Assembly: GCA_022821935.1 (NCBI GenBank)
Contig: JAJECR010000319.1
Span: 1-6,400 of the forward strand
Reading direction: 5' to 3'
Source: Candidatus Latescibacterota bacterium
Lineage (GTDB): Bacteria; JAAXHH01
Length of the DNA stretch: 6,400 bases
Positions 1 through 6,329 of the stretch are shown piece by piece; positions within the stretch are counted from its first letter, which is position 1; every line of letters begins with the position of its first letter. A program made the translations under genes and the position numbers. Below the pieces are notes generated by a model, which did not search any database, had not been told where the DNA came from, and worked only from the letters and a program-made list of their open reading frames with translations.

Positions 1-2
1 TC

Positions 3-1121
3 TTACCCCATGGCGCCCGAGTAGTAGATCTTCTCGCCCAGGTCCGTCCAGCCGCTTACGGTCTTCCGGAAAGCGGTGAAGGACTCGTACACTTTCCTGC
101 TGTCTTCGTCCGAATCGATCAATTGGGTGATGACCTCGTCCGCGTAGCCCTTGAGGGTGGTAAGCACGGTATCCGGGAACCGCCGAAGCTGCACGCCTTC
201 TTCATTGATCATTTTCTGAAGGTATTCGTTGTTTCTTGCGTCGAACTCGGACAGCACCCAGTGGGTCGACCGGGCCGCCGCGGTTCGGATCACGGTCTGC
301 AGATACGGCGGCAGTTCCTCGAAGGCGCTCTTGTTTACCATGAGTTCCGTCACGGTTCCCGGCTCGTGCCAGCCCGGGTAGTAGTAATACTGGGCCGCCC
401 GGTAGAAACCCATGAGGTAATCATGGTAAGGGCCGATCCATTCGGTGGCGTCGATGACGCCGCGTTCCAGGTTGGTGTAGATTTCGCCAACGGGAGACAA
501 AATAGCCGAACCGCCCGCCCGCTTGATCACATCACCTCCCAAGCCGGGTATGCGCATTTTCAGGCCCTGAAGGTCGTCGGCGGTATTGATTTCCTTCCTG
601 AACCAGCCCCCCATCTGGAACCCGGTATTGCCTGCGGGCATGGGAATCAGGTTGAAGGGGGCGTAGATATCCTCCCACAACTTCAAGCCGCCGCCGCTGT
701 AGAGCCAGGCCGTGACCTGCTGCGCGTTCATTCCGAAGGGTACCGACGAAAAGAACTGCGTGGCAGGCGCCTTGCCCGCCCAATAATACGCGGCGCCATG
801 TCCCATTTCCGCCACCCCCTGGCTCACCGCTTCGAATCCCTCCAGAGCCGGGATCAGCTCGCCGCCTGCGTACACCGTAATCTTCATCCTTCCCTCGGAC
901 ATTTCCTCCACCCATTCTGCGAGTAACCGTGCACTCTCCTGCAGTATGGGCAGGTTCGGCGTCCAGGTGGTGACCATCTTCCATTCATAGGTCTTGTCCG
1001 TGCGGATAGCGGGACCGCCGCCTTCCTGTGCCGATCCGCATCCGGCCATCAATGCGGCTCCGCCGGCCAATCCGGCCGTCGATGCCGTCTTCAGGAATTC
1101 GCGCCTTTTGATCTTGTCCAT
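3..1121 (-). CDS. TRAP transporter substrate-binding lipoprotein, DctP/TakP-like (2-oxo acid type)
   Basis: A 372-residue extracytoplasmic solute receptor of a tripartite ATP-independent periplasmic (TRAP) transporter. It would capture a carboxylate outside the cytoplasmic membrane and hand it to the DctQ/DctM permease. The N-terminus has a twin-arginine export motif (KRREFLK, residues 5-11), a short hydrophobic stretch and a lipobox-like LMAGC ending at Cys28, so it is probably a Tat-exported lipoprotein. The mature part is a full-length DctP fold. Stretches such as AGNTGFQMGGWF (163-174), LKMRIPGLGG (187-196), DATEWIGP (224-231) and YYYYPGWHEPGT (245-256) closely resemble the TakP group that binds pyruvate and other 2-oxo acids. 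Arg190, Gln169, Glu227 and Trp228 sit where, from memory, that group binds the carboxylate and a cation. The start is supported by GGGGGA about 6 bases upstream. No permease genes are in the window; they could lie beyond the left edge. The family is secure; the exact substrate is inferred. Confidence 0.93.
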   Translation of the reverse strand: MDKIKRREFLKTASTAGLAGGAALMAGCGSAQEGGGPAIRTDKTYEWKMVTTWTPNLPILQESARLLAEWVEEMSEGRMKITVYAGGELIPALEGFEAVSQGVAEMGHGAAYYWAGKAPATQFFSSVPFGMNAQQVTAWLYSGGGLKLWEDIYAPFNLIPMPAGNTGFQMGGWFRKEINTADDLQGLKMRIPGLGGDVIKRAGGSAILSPVGEIYTNLERGVIDATEWIGPYHDYLMGFYRAAQYYYYPGWHEPGTVTELMVNKSAFEELPPYLQTVIRTAAARSTHWVLSEFDARNNEYLQKMINEEGVQLRRFPDTVLTTLKGYADEVITQLIDSDEDSRKVYESFTAFRKTVSGWTDLGEKIYYSGAMG

Positions 1122-1216
1122 CTTTTTCCCCCATGGAACAGGTTAATAACGCGTTCGAAAACAAGTCCGGCGTGCTGAACCGTGAAACAGGTTCGGATTG
1201 AAAGCTCAAGTCGGAG

Positions 1217-2164
1217 CTACATCGTATCGGCAAACAGACTGCTCACCGATTCTCCGTGGTGTATCCTGCGAATCGTCTCGGCCAGAAGCGAGGCGACGGA
1301 GAGAATCACCATGTTGGGAAGTCGCTTGTCTTCGTCTATAGGTACCGTGTTGGTCGTGACGATCTCGTCGATAAGGGAACAGTCTTTGAACCGCTCGACA
1401 GCCCTTCCACTGAAGATGCCGTGCGTACAGGCGACAGAAATGCTCTGCACGTCCCGTTCCTTCAATCGCTCGATCAGTTCGATAATGCTGCCGCCCGTCG
1501 CGACCTCATCGTCCATGATGATGGCGTTCTTTCCGGAAACGTCGCCCACGATCATGTCGATTACGACCTTCTCGTCCGAAATGCGGCGCTTGTTTCCCGC
1601 TGCTACCGGCAACATCAGCTGCCGCGCAAAATGAGCGGCGTTCTTGGCATTGCCCAGGTCCGGAGATATGACAACGGTGTTGCTCAGATCGCGCTGCTGA
1701 AAGTGTTGTGCCAGGACCTTGATCGCGTTCAGGTGATCCACCGGGATGCTGAAAAAACCGTGAACCTGCGGTTGATGCATTTGCAGGGTGAGAATGCGAT
1801 TGGCTCCGGCCGTTCCCAGCAGGTCGGCTACCAGGCGTCCCGCGATGGATATGCGAGGTGCATCCTTTTTGTCGGATCTCGAGTAGGAGTAATAGGGAAG
1901 CACGGCAGTAGTACGCGCCGCCGACGCCCCCCGCGCGGCGTCCAGCATCAACAGCAGTTCCACCAGGTTTTCCTGCACGGGAGGTCCCAGGGGCTGGATG
2001 ATGTAGACATCACCTTCCCGGCAGTTCGCATTCAACTGGACCTGGAGGCAATCATTGCTGAATCGTGTCAGGGTACTGGCTTTCAGCGGTACGTTCAGAT
2101 AGTGGCATACCTCTTCCGACAGGGCAGGATGGGAAGAGCCGCTGAATACCACGATATTGTTCAT
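1217..2164 (-). CDS. prs: Ribose-phosphate pyrophosphokinase (PRPP synthetase), divergent subfamily
   Basis: A 315-residue cytoplasmic enzyme of the Prs family, the usual bacterial length. It transfers pyrophosphate from ATP to ribose 5-phosphate, giving PRPP for purine, pyrimidine, NAD, His and Trp synthesis. Seen across the protein: FSGSSHPALSEEV near the N-terminus, YSRSDKKDAPRISI (94-107), the His130 and GFFSIPVDHL region (130-145), the flexible-loop KRR (192-194), the PRPP loop DDEVATGGS (218-226) and THGIFSG (247-253). Both tandem phosphoribosyltransferase-like halves are present. It departs from the classical E. coli type: FSDGE is FSNDC (35-39), RQD is RSD (96-98), the metal-site DLH is QMH (128-130), FFD is FFS (137-139), and the PRPP-loop DT is AT (222-223). 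Lys192 and the first two Asp of the PRPP loop remain. The intact length and frame suggest a divergent subfamily rather than a decayed gene. Its ribosome-binding site is weak (GAGATGG upstream). It lies 117 bases downstream of the lamin-tail gene. Confidence 0.9.
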   Translation of the reverse strand: MNNIVVFSGSSHPALSEEVCHYLNVPLKASTLTRFSNDCLQVQLNANCREGDVYIIQPLGPPVQENLVELLLMLDAARGASAARTTAVLPYYSYSRSDKKDAPRISIAGRLVADLLGTAGANRILTLQMHQPQVHGFFSIPVDHLNAIKVLAQHFQQRDLSNTVVISPDLGNAKNAAHFARQLMLPVAAGNKRRISDEKVVIDMIVGDVSGKNAIIMDDEVATGGSIIELIERLKERDVQSISVACTHGIFSGRAVERFKDCSLIDEIVTTNTVPIDEDKRLPNMVILSVASLLAETIRRIHHGESVSSLFADTM

Positions 2165-2234
2165 GTATCCATCTCTGTACGCACGACCCGATTCAGCCCG
2201 AGGCGACCTAGGGCCATGTTGCCGAAGCCACTGT

Positions 2235-2263
2235 AATCAAGACGTCCGGACTTGCCGTGTCAA
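2235..2263 (-). promoter_or_regulatory. Candidate sigma-70-type promoter for prs
   Basis: On the minus strand a perfect TTGACA (2258-2263) is followed after 17 bases by TTGATT (2235-2240), a weak match (3 of 6) to the -10 consensus. This would start a transcript roughly 65 bases before the prs start codon. The spacer contains the palindrome GTCCGGAC (2244-2251), which could be an operator or chance. It lies just downstream of the lamin-tail stop codon, where a promoter for the next gene is expected. The -10 is poor and the organism's promoter consensus is unknown. Confidence 0.3.
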
Positions 2264-2281
2264 GTAGAATATCCGCCCCGT

Positions 2282-4042
2282 TCACGGCGAAGAAGCGATC
2301 ACCAACAGGTGCCTGGACGCTGTCAGTCTGTTCAGCGTGGGCAACATTTGTTCGACGTATAGAATGTAAGGACCGACGGGTAGCCGTCGTCCGTGCTGGT
2401 CCGTTCCGTCCCAGGTAAACACGTGACGGCTGGCCACGGCGGTCTGATCGATGAGGGTCTTGAGGAAACGTCCGCTGATATCGAAAACCATCGCGTGGAG
2501 AATCCCGTGAGATGCCGGCAGATCGACCGTAACGAGGCAGACATCTTCGTGGTTGTCTCCATCCGGGGAGAATGGATTGTTGCTCACGTGCAGTGAAACG
2601 CCGTCCGGGATACGGGTGACATACAACGAGTTCCTTTGTCCCGGAGTGCCGCCCAGAATGGCTGCTGAGGGTCCCCAGACCGGTGGATCGAAGTCCGGGT
2701 TTACCAGTTCCGACGAATAGCCCGCGTCCGGACTTGATTCCTCGTCGTAGACCCCCGCATGGACAACATTTCTGTTGCCGTCCAGCAGCAGAACGCGGGC
2801 GCCGCTGTTGCGCAGCCTTTCCCATCCGCCGTGGGGTTCCAGCACCCGGCCGTCAAATGCAGGATAGGATGCCCGGAACTGGACCATATCATGCGCGATC
2901 ACGAGATACCCATGGCTTTCGAGCGCGAGATGGCCATCGGACAGGACGCGCGCCTTGTCCAAGTGATCCAGCCGCAATGACCAACCCGCAAGATCAACTG
3001 CATGGCTCCCTGCGTTGTATAACTCGATCCATTCCGATCGGTTGGTACCGGGGTTGAACATGATTTCATTGATTATCACGTTGCCGTCCGGTTGTCCGGG
3101 GACATTCGGTTCCCCTGGTTCGATCGGCACCGATGGTTCCTCGGGTTCCCCCGGTCCGATCGGCACCGATGGTTCCTCGGGTTCCCCCGGTTGCGTCGGC
3201 TCCAGCGGTTCAGCGGGATCTTCGGGCACTGTGGAATCTTCGGGCACTTCAAGCTCGGCTGGCTCTTCGGGTTCGTCCGGTTCCTCGGGCTCAACCGGCT
3301 GCGTTGGCACCTCGGGCTCGACTGGTTCTTGGGGCTCGACCGGTTCCACGGGTTCGACCGGTTCCACGGGCTTCTCAGGTTCTTCAGGAACCTCCGGCTG
3401 CGTCGGCTCGGAAGGTTCGGTCGGTTCTTCCGGCTCCGGTATTGCGATGGGATCGCCTGCTGTGCTGTTCCTGAACCCCGGAGTCGATCCGTCCGGATGC
3501 ATGGACGGTGAAAGGTTGGGTTCATCAGCGGGAATGTCGAGCCTTATTCGCTCCCATGACACGCCGTTTCCACCCGCTGATTCGGTCCATTCAAACTGGT
3601 CCATCGTAAAGTCGTCTTTCTTGATGAAAACCAGATCTTTACTGTTTCCGAGGCCATTGCCCAGCGTGCGGTCTCCTTTTATCGTCAGCATCAGGACACG
3701 CGCGGGATCGCCGCCCGCGGCAATCTGGCCGCCGTATGCTCCTTCATAATCCGGATCTACGACGAGCGCGTATGCGCCGGGTTCCAGGACAGTACCCGCC
3801 AGACCGACATCATGCGGACCGGTAAAATCCGTAATCGTATCGTTTACGTCCCTGGGATCGCCTAGTGACCAGCCTTCAAGATCTATCGGAACATCCCCTG
3901 TGTTGTAAAGTTCCACGAATTCGCCCTTGGACTCAGATACCGGGTCGGACAGGACCTCGGTTATGACGATTTCCGTACCCGCCGCTTTCCCGGCGATGTA
4001 AAGACACAGACCCGCGATGGCAAGGTGACGTTTTCTTAACAT
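2282..4042 (-). CDS. Secreted protein with two lamin-tail domains, Pro/Glu-rich linker and FlgD-like C-terminal domain
   Basis: A 586-residue exported protein. Residues 1-22 form a signal peptide (LRKR, then a hydrophobic core, then an Ala/Gly-rich cleavage region). A first lamin-tail domain (LTD, about 23-195) opens with IVITEVLSDP, then FVELYNTGD and DLEGWSLGD. Residues 202-318 are a low-complexity Pro/Glu linker. A second LTD (about 320-472) carries VIINEIMFNP, WIELYNAG and DLAGWSL. The C-terminus (about 480-586) resembles FlgD Ig-like or gliding/type IX secretion-associated domains: NPFSPDGDN (489-497), then VFDISGRFLKTL (519-530) and FTWDGTDQHGRRLPVGPYILY (as separate strands within 542-562). 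Bacterial LTDs are found in secreted proteins, often beside nucleases, phosphatases or adhesins. No catalytic domain is seen, so a surface or extracellular structural or binding role is inferred. An AAGGA lies 11 bases before the start, slightly far. It is divergent from gcvT and upstream of prs on the same strand, with no clear functional link to either. Confidence 0.85.
   Translation of the reverse strand: MLRKRHLAIAGLCLYIAGKAAGTEIVITEVLSDPVSESKGEFVELYNTGDVPIDLEGWSLGDPRDVNDTITDFTGPHDVGLAGTVLEPGAYALVVDPDYEGAYGGQIAAGGDPARVLMLTIKGDRTLGNGLGNSKDLVFIKKDDFTMDQFEWTESAGGNGVSWERIRLDIPADEPNLSPSMHPDGSTPGFRNSTAGDPIAIPEPEEPTEPSEPTQPEVPEEPEKPVEPVEPVEPVEPQEPVEPEVPTQPVEPEEPDEPEEPAELEVPEDSTVPEDPAEPLEPTQPGEPEEPSVPIGPGEPEEPSVPIEPGEPNVPGQPDGNVIINEIMFNPGTNRSEWIELYNAGSHAVDLAGWSLRLDHLDKARVLSDGHLALESHGYLVIAHDMVQFRASYPAFDGRVLEPHGGWERLRNSGARVLLLDGNRNVVHAGVYDEESSPDAGYSSELVNPDFDPPVWGPSAAILGGTPGQRNSLYVTRIPDGVSLHVSNNPFSPDGDNHEDVCLVTVDLPASHGILHAMVFDISGRFLKTLIDQTAVASRHVFTWDGTDQHGRRLPVGPYILYVEQMLPTLNRLTASRHLLVIASSP
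3089..3439 (-). repeat. Pro/Glu-rich linker repeat region inside the lamin-tail gene
   Basis: This stretch encodes residues 202-318, dominated by E-P pairs spaced by one or two residues. It contains four consecutive VEP triplets (226-237, DNA 3332-3367, built from an 18-base unit repeated perfectly over 17 bases). It also contains two tandem 36-base units (3116-3151 and 3152-3187) differing at 2 positions, each encoding the 12-residue block GEPEEPSVPI(G/E)P. Such linkers are usually extended, rigid and disordered, and would hold the two lamin-tail domains apart. The high DNA identity of the 36-base copies suggests recent duplication and probable length variation between strains. Confidence 0.9.
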
Positions 4043-4091
4043 GATGAGGAAGTTCCTTTGTTGTAAGGTGATGGTTGTTCGTCGGCTTCGA

Positions 4092-4113
4092 AATCAGTCT
4101 GACCCAATCAGTC
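4092..4113. repeat. 8-base direct repeat in the divergent intergenic region
   Basis: AATCAGTC occurs at 4092-4099 and again at 4106-4113, separated by 6 bases, so the copies are 14 bases apart. It sits between the start of the minus-strand lamin-tail gene and the candidate promoter of gcvT, where a shared regulator could bind. The repeat itself is seen; a regulatory role is a guess, and a chance repeat is possible. Confidence 0.3.
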
Positions 4114-4142
4114 GAAAAGTCGTCGTGTATCTCGTTTTTGTA

Positions 4143-4172
4143 TTGACATCATTGGATGCCCCTGCGTTACAT
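4143..4172 (+). promoter_or_regulatory. Candidate sigma-70-type promoter for gcvT
   Basis: A perfect TTGACA (4143-4148) is followed after 18 bases by TTACAT (4167-4172), matching 3 of 6 positions of the -10 consensus. Transcription would begin near 4179, leaving a leader of under 30 bases before the gcvT start. That leader is too short for a glycine riboswitch. The -35 match and location support it; the -10 is weak. Confidence 0.35.
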
Positions 4173-4193
4173 GCGATCGGCGATACACGGATT

Positions 4194-4199
4194 AAGGAG
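4194..4199 (+). promoter_or_regulatory. Ribosome-binding site that fixes the gcvT start
   Basis: AAGGAG lies 6 bases before the ATG at 4206. The reading frame is open further upstream to an ATG at 4041, but that extension overlaps the lamin-tail start codon, has no GcvT-like sequence and would lie upstream of the candidate promoter. This site and the homology both place the true start at 4206. Confidence 0.85.
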
Positions 4200-4205
4200 T
4201 ATCTC

Positions 4206-5303
4206 ATGTCGGACCTGCGAAGAACCGCGCTCTACAAACGCCACGTGGAAATGGGTGCGAAACTGGTGCCTTTCAGTGGCTGGGAGATGCCGGTTCAGTA
4301 CAGGGGCATACTGGCCGAACATCACGCGGTACGCGCGGACGCCGGCCTGTTCGATGTTTCCCATATGGGACGTGTGGAGATCCACGGTCCGGACGCCGTG
4401 GCCTTCGTGAATCACATCACGGTAAACGATGTAGACCGGCTGAAGCCCTTTTGCTCCCAGTACACGTTGGCGTGCAGGGAAAATGGCGGGGTCATCGACG
4501 ACTTCCTGGTTTACCGTATGCCGGACCGATTGCTGATCATTCCCAACGCGGGCAACAGAGAAAAGGACCTGGACTGGTTTCGCAGGTCTGCCGCAGCCTT
4601 TAACGTCGAGATCCGGGACCTGAGCGAGGAGACCATGCTGGTCGCCCTGCAGGGCCCCACCAGCGAGGCGATCCTGAACCCCCTGGCGGAAGCCGAACTG
4701 GATACGCTCGGATTCCAGGGTTTCGTTGAAACGCGCATCGGAGGTATCGAAGCCAGGGTTTTTCGTACGGGATACACGGGTGAGGACGGCTTCGAAATCT
4801 GGTACCCGGCGGAACAGGCGGCCGCCTTGTGGGATCTCCTGCTCGAATCCGGCGCTTCGCGCGGCCTGGCGCCATGCGGACTGGGGGCGAGGGACACGCT
4901 ACGGCTGGAGGCCGGTCTGGCGCTGTATGGTCACGAGATCGACGAATCGATCAATCCGATCGAAGCCGGCCTGGGATGGACGGTCAAGCTGAAGAAACCG
5001 GGGTTTATCGGGCGGGACGCCCTCGTGGGTATCCGGCGTGAAGGCGTGAAGCGGAAGCTGGTGGGACTGAGGTTGCTGGAACGTGGGATACCGAGGCAGG
5101 GATATGAAATCCTCCACGAACGGGTACCGGTAGGCCAGGTCGTCAGCGGAGCCATCTCACCCACGCTGGGCCACGGGATCGGGACTGGATTCGTCCCCGT
5201 CGATCTGGCGGAACCCGGTACGGGCGTGGCGATCGGAATAAGAGGCAGGCACATCCCCGCCGAAGTGGTGAAACTGCCCTTTTATACCGGCAGCAGAAAG
5301 TAG
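4206..5303 (+). CDS. gcvT: Aminomethyltransferase, glycine cleavage system T-protein
   Basis: A 365-residue protein, the usual GcvT length. In the cytoplasm it takes the aminomethyl group carried on lipoyl GcvH, releases ammonia and makes 5,10-methylene-tetrahydrofolate. Seen along the protein: LYKRHVEMGAKLVPFSGWEMP (N-terminal signature, 9-29), HHAVRADAGLFDVSHMG (39-55), GGVIDDFLVY (94-103) with the Asp pair that includes the family's catalytic Asp, NAGNREKDLDW (114-124), ALQGP (147-151), RTGYTGEDGFEIW (187-199), GARDTLRLEAGLALYGHEID (227-246), FIGRDAL (267-273) and GQVVSGAISPTLG (310-322). All conserved blocks are intact, covering the folate-binding core and the C-terminal barrel. It stands without gcvH or gcvP beside it: the left neighbour is divergent, and the right neighbour converges 7 bases beyond the stop. 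The related dimethylglycine and sarcosine oxidase domains are less likely given its stand-alone length and close match to GcvT. Confidence 0.95.
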   Translation: MSDLRRTALYKRHVEMGAKLVPFSGWEMPVQYRGILAEHHAVRADAGLFDVSHMGRVEIHGPDAVAFVNHITVNDVDRLKPFCSQYTLACRENGGVIDDFLVYRMPDRLLIIPNAGNREKDLDWFRRSAAAFNVEIRDLSEETMLVALQGPTSEAILNPLAEAELDTLGFQGFVETRIGGIEARVFRTGYTGEDGFEIWYPAEQAAALWDLLLESGASRGLAPCGLGARDTLRLEAGLALYGHEIDESINPIEAGLGWTVKLKKPGFIGRDALVGIRREGVKRKLVGLRLLERGIPRQGYEILHERVPVGQVVSGAISPTLGHGIGTGFVPVDLAEPGTGVAIGIRGRHIPAEVVKLPFYTGSRK

Positions 5304-5310
5304 CGGGAAT

Positions 5311-6282
5311 TCAGGCCGTACGCCATCCGTTTTCCTGAAGAAACGCCCATACCTCATCCACAGCAGGCAGTCCTTCTACCGCACCGGGCGTACCGATTTT
5401 GATGGCCGCCGCGGCATTGGCGAACGCCGCCATTTCTTCCGGATTCCCATTCGCAAGGTAACTGTACAGGAGGCCGCTGGCAAAAGCGTCCCCCGCGCCT
5501 ACCGTGGAGCCGGCTCCGGAATGGAACGCAGGCTGCTCAACCAGGCGATCTTCAGTAGCCAACAGGCAGCCGCGGTCGCCCATCGTCACCGCCACGACCC
5601 CGATACCAGCCTCGAGCAGATCCCTGGCGGCGTCATGGACCGACTCCCGGCCGGTGAGCTGTTCCGCTTCCACATAGTTTGAAATGATGATGTCCGTGTG
5701 CTTCAAGGCCTCGCGCGCGCGGGATTCCAGTGCGGGATTCAGCCAGTATTTGCCCAGGCCAAAGGCGACCGTCCCGCCCCCCTCGCCCGCGACAGCCATC
5801 GCGTCGAGCATGTTCCGGCAGGTCGATTCATCCTCGGTCAGTACATGGCCGGTAAGGTACAGGAGGCGCGCGGACCGGACAAAATCGTCCGCAAGGCAGT
5901 GGGCGGGTATGGCCCTGGGCCCCGGACATACATAGAATTCGTACTCGCCGTCCGGCGTCTCGAACATGCAGGCCAGGGAGGTCGCCTGTCCCGCCATGAC
6001 GTGGAGATGGGACAGATCGACACCTTCGGTCTGCATGCGTTCCTTGAACCGGTCACCCGCCGCGTCGTCGCCGATTACGCCGGCAAAGGCCGCGCGAGCC
6101 CCCAGCCGGGCGACGCCAAGGGCGACGTTGGCCGCCGCGCCTCCCGGGCCGATAAGACTGGCATCACCGACGACGCCGATTGCCCTTGCGCCGCCCGCCT
6201 GCCGGTCCGGATGGCGCGGCACCCGCATCCAGACGTCCAGGTTGCCGTCCCCCACGGACAGCACGTCCAGTTCACGCTTCAT
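5311..6282 (-). CDS. PfkB-family carbohydrate or nucleoside kinase (ribokinase-like)
   Basis: A 323-residue cytoplasmic ATP-dependent kinase that phosphorylates a hydroxyl of a sugar, sugar acid or nucleoside. The N-terminal PfkB signature is clear: GDGNLDV (11-17), then GPGGAAANVALGVARLG (45-61) and GVIGDDAAGDRF (68-79). Further on come NYVEAEQLTG (202-211) with the NxxE magnesium motif, VTMGDRGCLL (232-241) and the C-terminal GSTVGAGDAFASG (258-270), which holds the anion hole and the catalytic base Asp265. In place of the usual D-x-N-x-R-x-x-x-W sugar-side segment it has FGLGKYWLNP (174-183), so the substrate cannot be named. The start at 6282 is chosen because AGGTGA lies 4 bases upstream and the homology begins there. 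A longer frame from 6324 adds only a repeat-encoded VRLVRLAW-like tail. It converges with gcvT. No transporter or sugar-pathway partner is in the window. Confidence 0.9.
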   Translation of the reverse strand: MKRELDVLSVGDGNLDVWMRVPRHPDRQAGGARAIGVVGDASLIGPGGAAANVALGVARLGARAAFAGVIGDDAAGDRFKERMQTEGVDLSHLHVMAGQATSLACMFETPDGEYEFYVCPGPRAIPAHCLADDFVRSARLLYLTGHVLTEDESTCRNMLDAMAVAGEGGGTVAFGLGKYWLNPALESRAREALKHTDIIISNYVEAEQLTGRESVHDAARDLLEAGIGVVAVTMGDRGCLLATEDRLVEQPAFHSGAGSTVGAGDAFASGLLYSYLANGNPEEMAAFANAAAAIKIGTPGAVEGLPAVDEVWAFLQENGWRTA

Positions 6283-6286
6283 CGCT

Positions 6287-6302
6287 TCACCTGGAGACCA
6301 GG
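6287..6302 (-). promoter_or_regulatory. Ribosome-binding site of the PfkB-kinase gene, overlapped by a short hairpin
   Basis: On the minus strand AGGTGA (6287-6292) is the kinase ribosome-binding site. Immediately upstream CCTGG (6298-6302) can pair with CCAGG (6290-6294) across a 3-base loop, burying the first half of the site. The pairing is visible in sequence; an effect on translation is inferred. Confidence 0.45.
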
Positions 6303-6329
6303 CCAACCGGACCAACCGGACCAACCTGG
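6303..6329. repeat. 9-base tandem repeat upstream of the PfkB-kinase gene
   Basis: CCAACCGGA occurs twice in tandem (6303-6311 and 6312-6320), followed by a degenerate third copy CCAACCTGG (6321-6329). It occupies the leader just upstream of the kinase ribosome-binding site. Either it is a non-coding leader repeat, or it encodes a GWS repeat near the end of an upstream minus-strand gene whose frame stays open to the window edge. The remaining bases to 6400 show no other feature I can support. Confidence 0.7.

Noticed and set aside
123..926. Plus-strand 267-codon open frame
   Set aside because: Antisense shadow of the TRAP receptor gene, whose minus-strand frame has full-length family homology.
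1177..1194. Terminator-like hairpin after prs (GAACC paired with GGTTC)
   Set aside because: Only 5 base pairs with an 8-base loop and no adjacent T-run, so it does not qualify as an intrinsic terminator.
1256..2236. Plus-strand 326-codon open frame
   Set aside because: Antisense shadow of prs with no family resemblance; the minus-strand frame is clearly Prs.
2208..2281. Possible frameshifted C-terminal extension of the lamin-tail protein (another frame runs on to 2208)
   Set aside because: The FlgD-like domain finishes normally before the stop at 2282, and the other frame overlaps it without recognisable homology.
3015..3749. Plus-strand open frame of 244 codons rich in Gly-Ser, resembling a collagen-like protein
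   Set aside because: It is the antisense of the Pro/Glu linker: repeats of E-P codons read as G-S on the other strand and avoid stops. It has no ribosome-binding site, and the minus-strand frame encodes recognisable domains on both sides.
4041..4205. In-frame 55-codon extension of gcvT
   Set aside because: It has no homology, overlaps the start codon of the lamin-tail gene and lacks a ribosome-binding site, whereas 4206 has AAGGAG and the GcvT N-terminus.
4043..4205. Glycine riboswitch in front of gcvT
   Set aside because: Searched by eye for the conserved purine-rich cores and tandem aptamer layout; none is visible, and the likely leader is under 30 bases.
5304..5310. Shared bidirectional terminator between gcvT and the kinase gene
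   Set aside because: Only 7 bases separate the two stops, and no stable inverted repeat with T-runs is visible around them.
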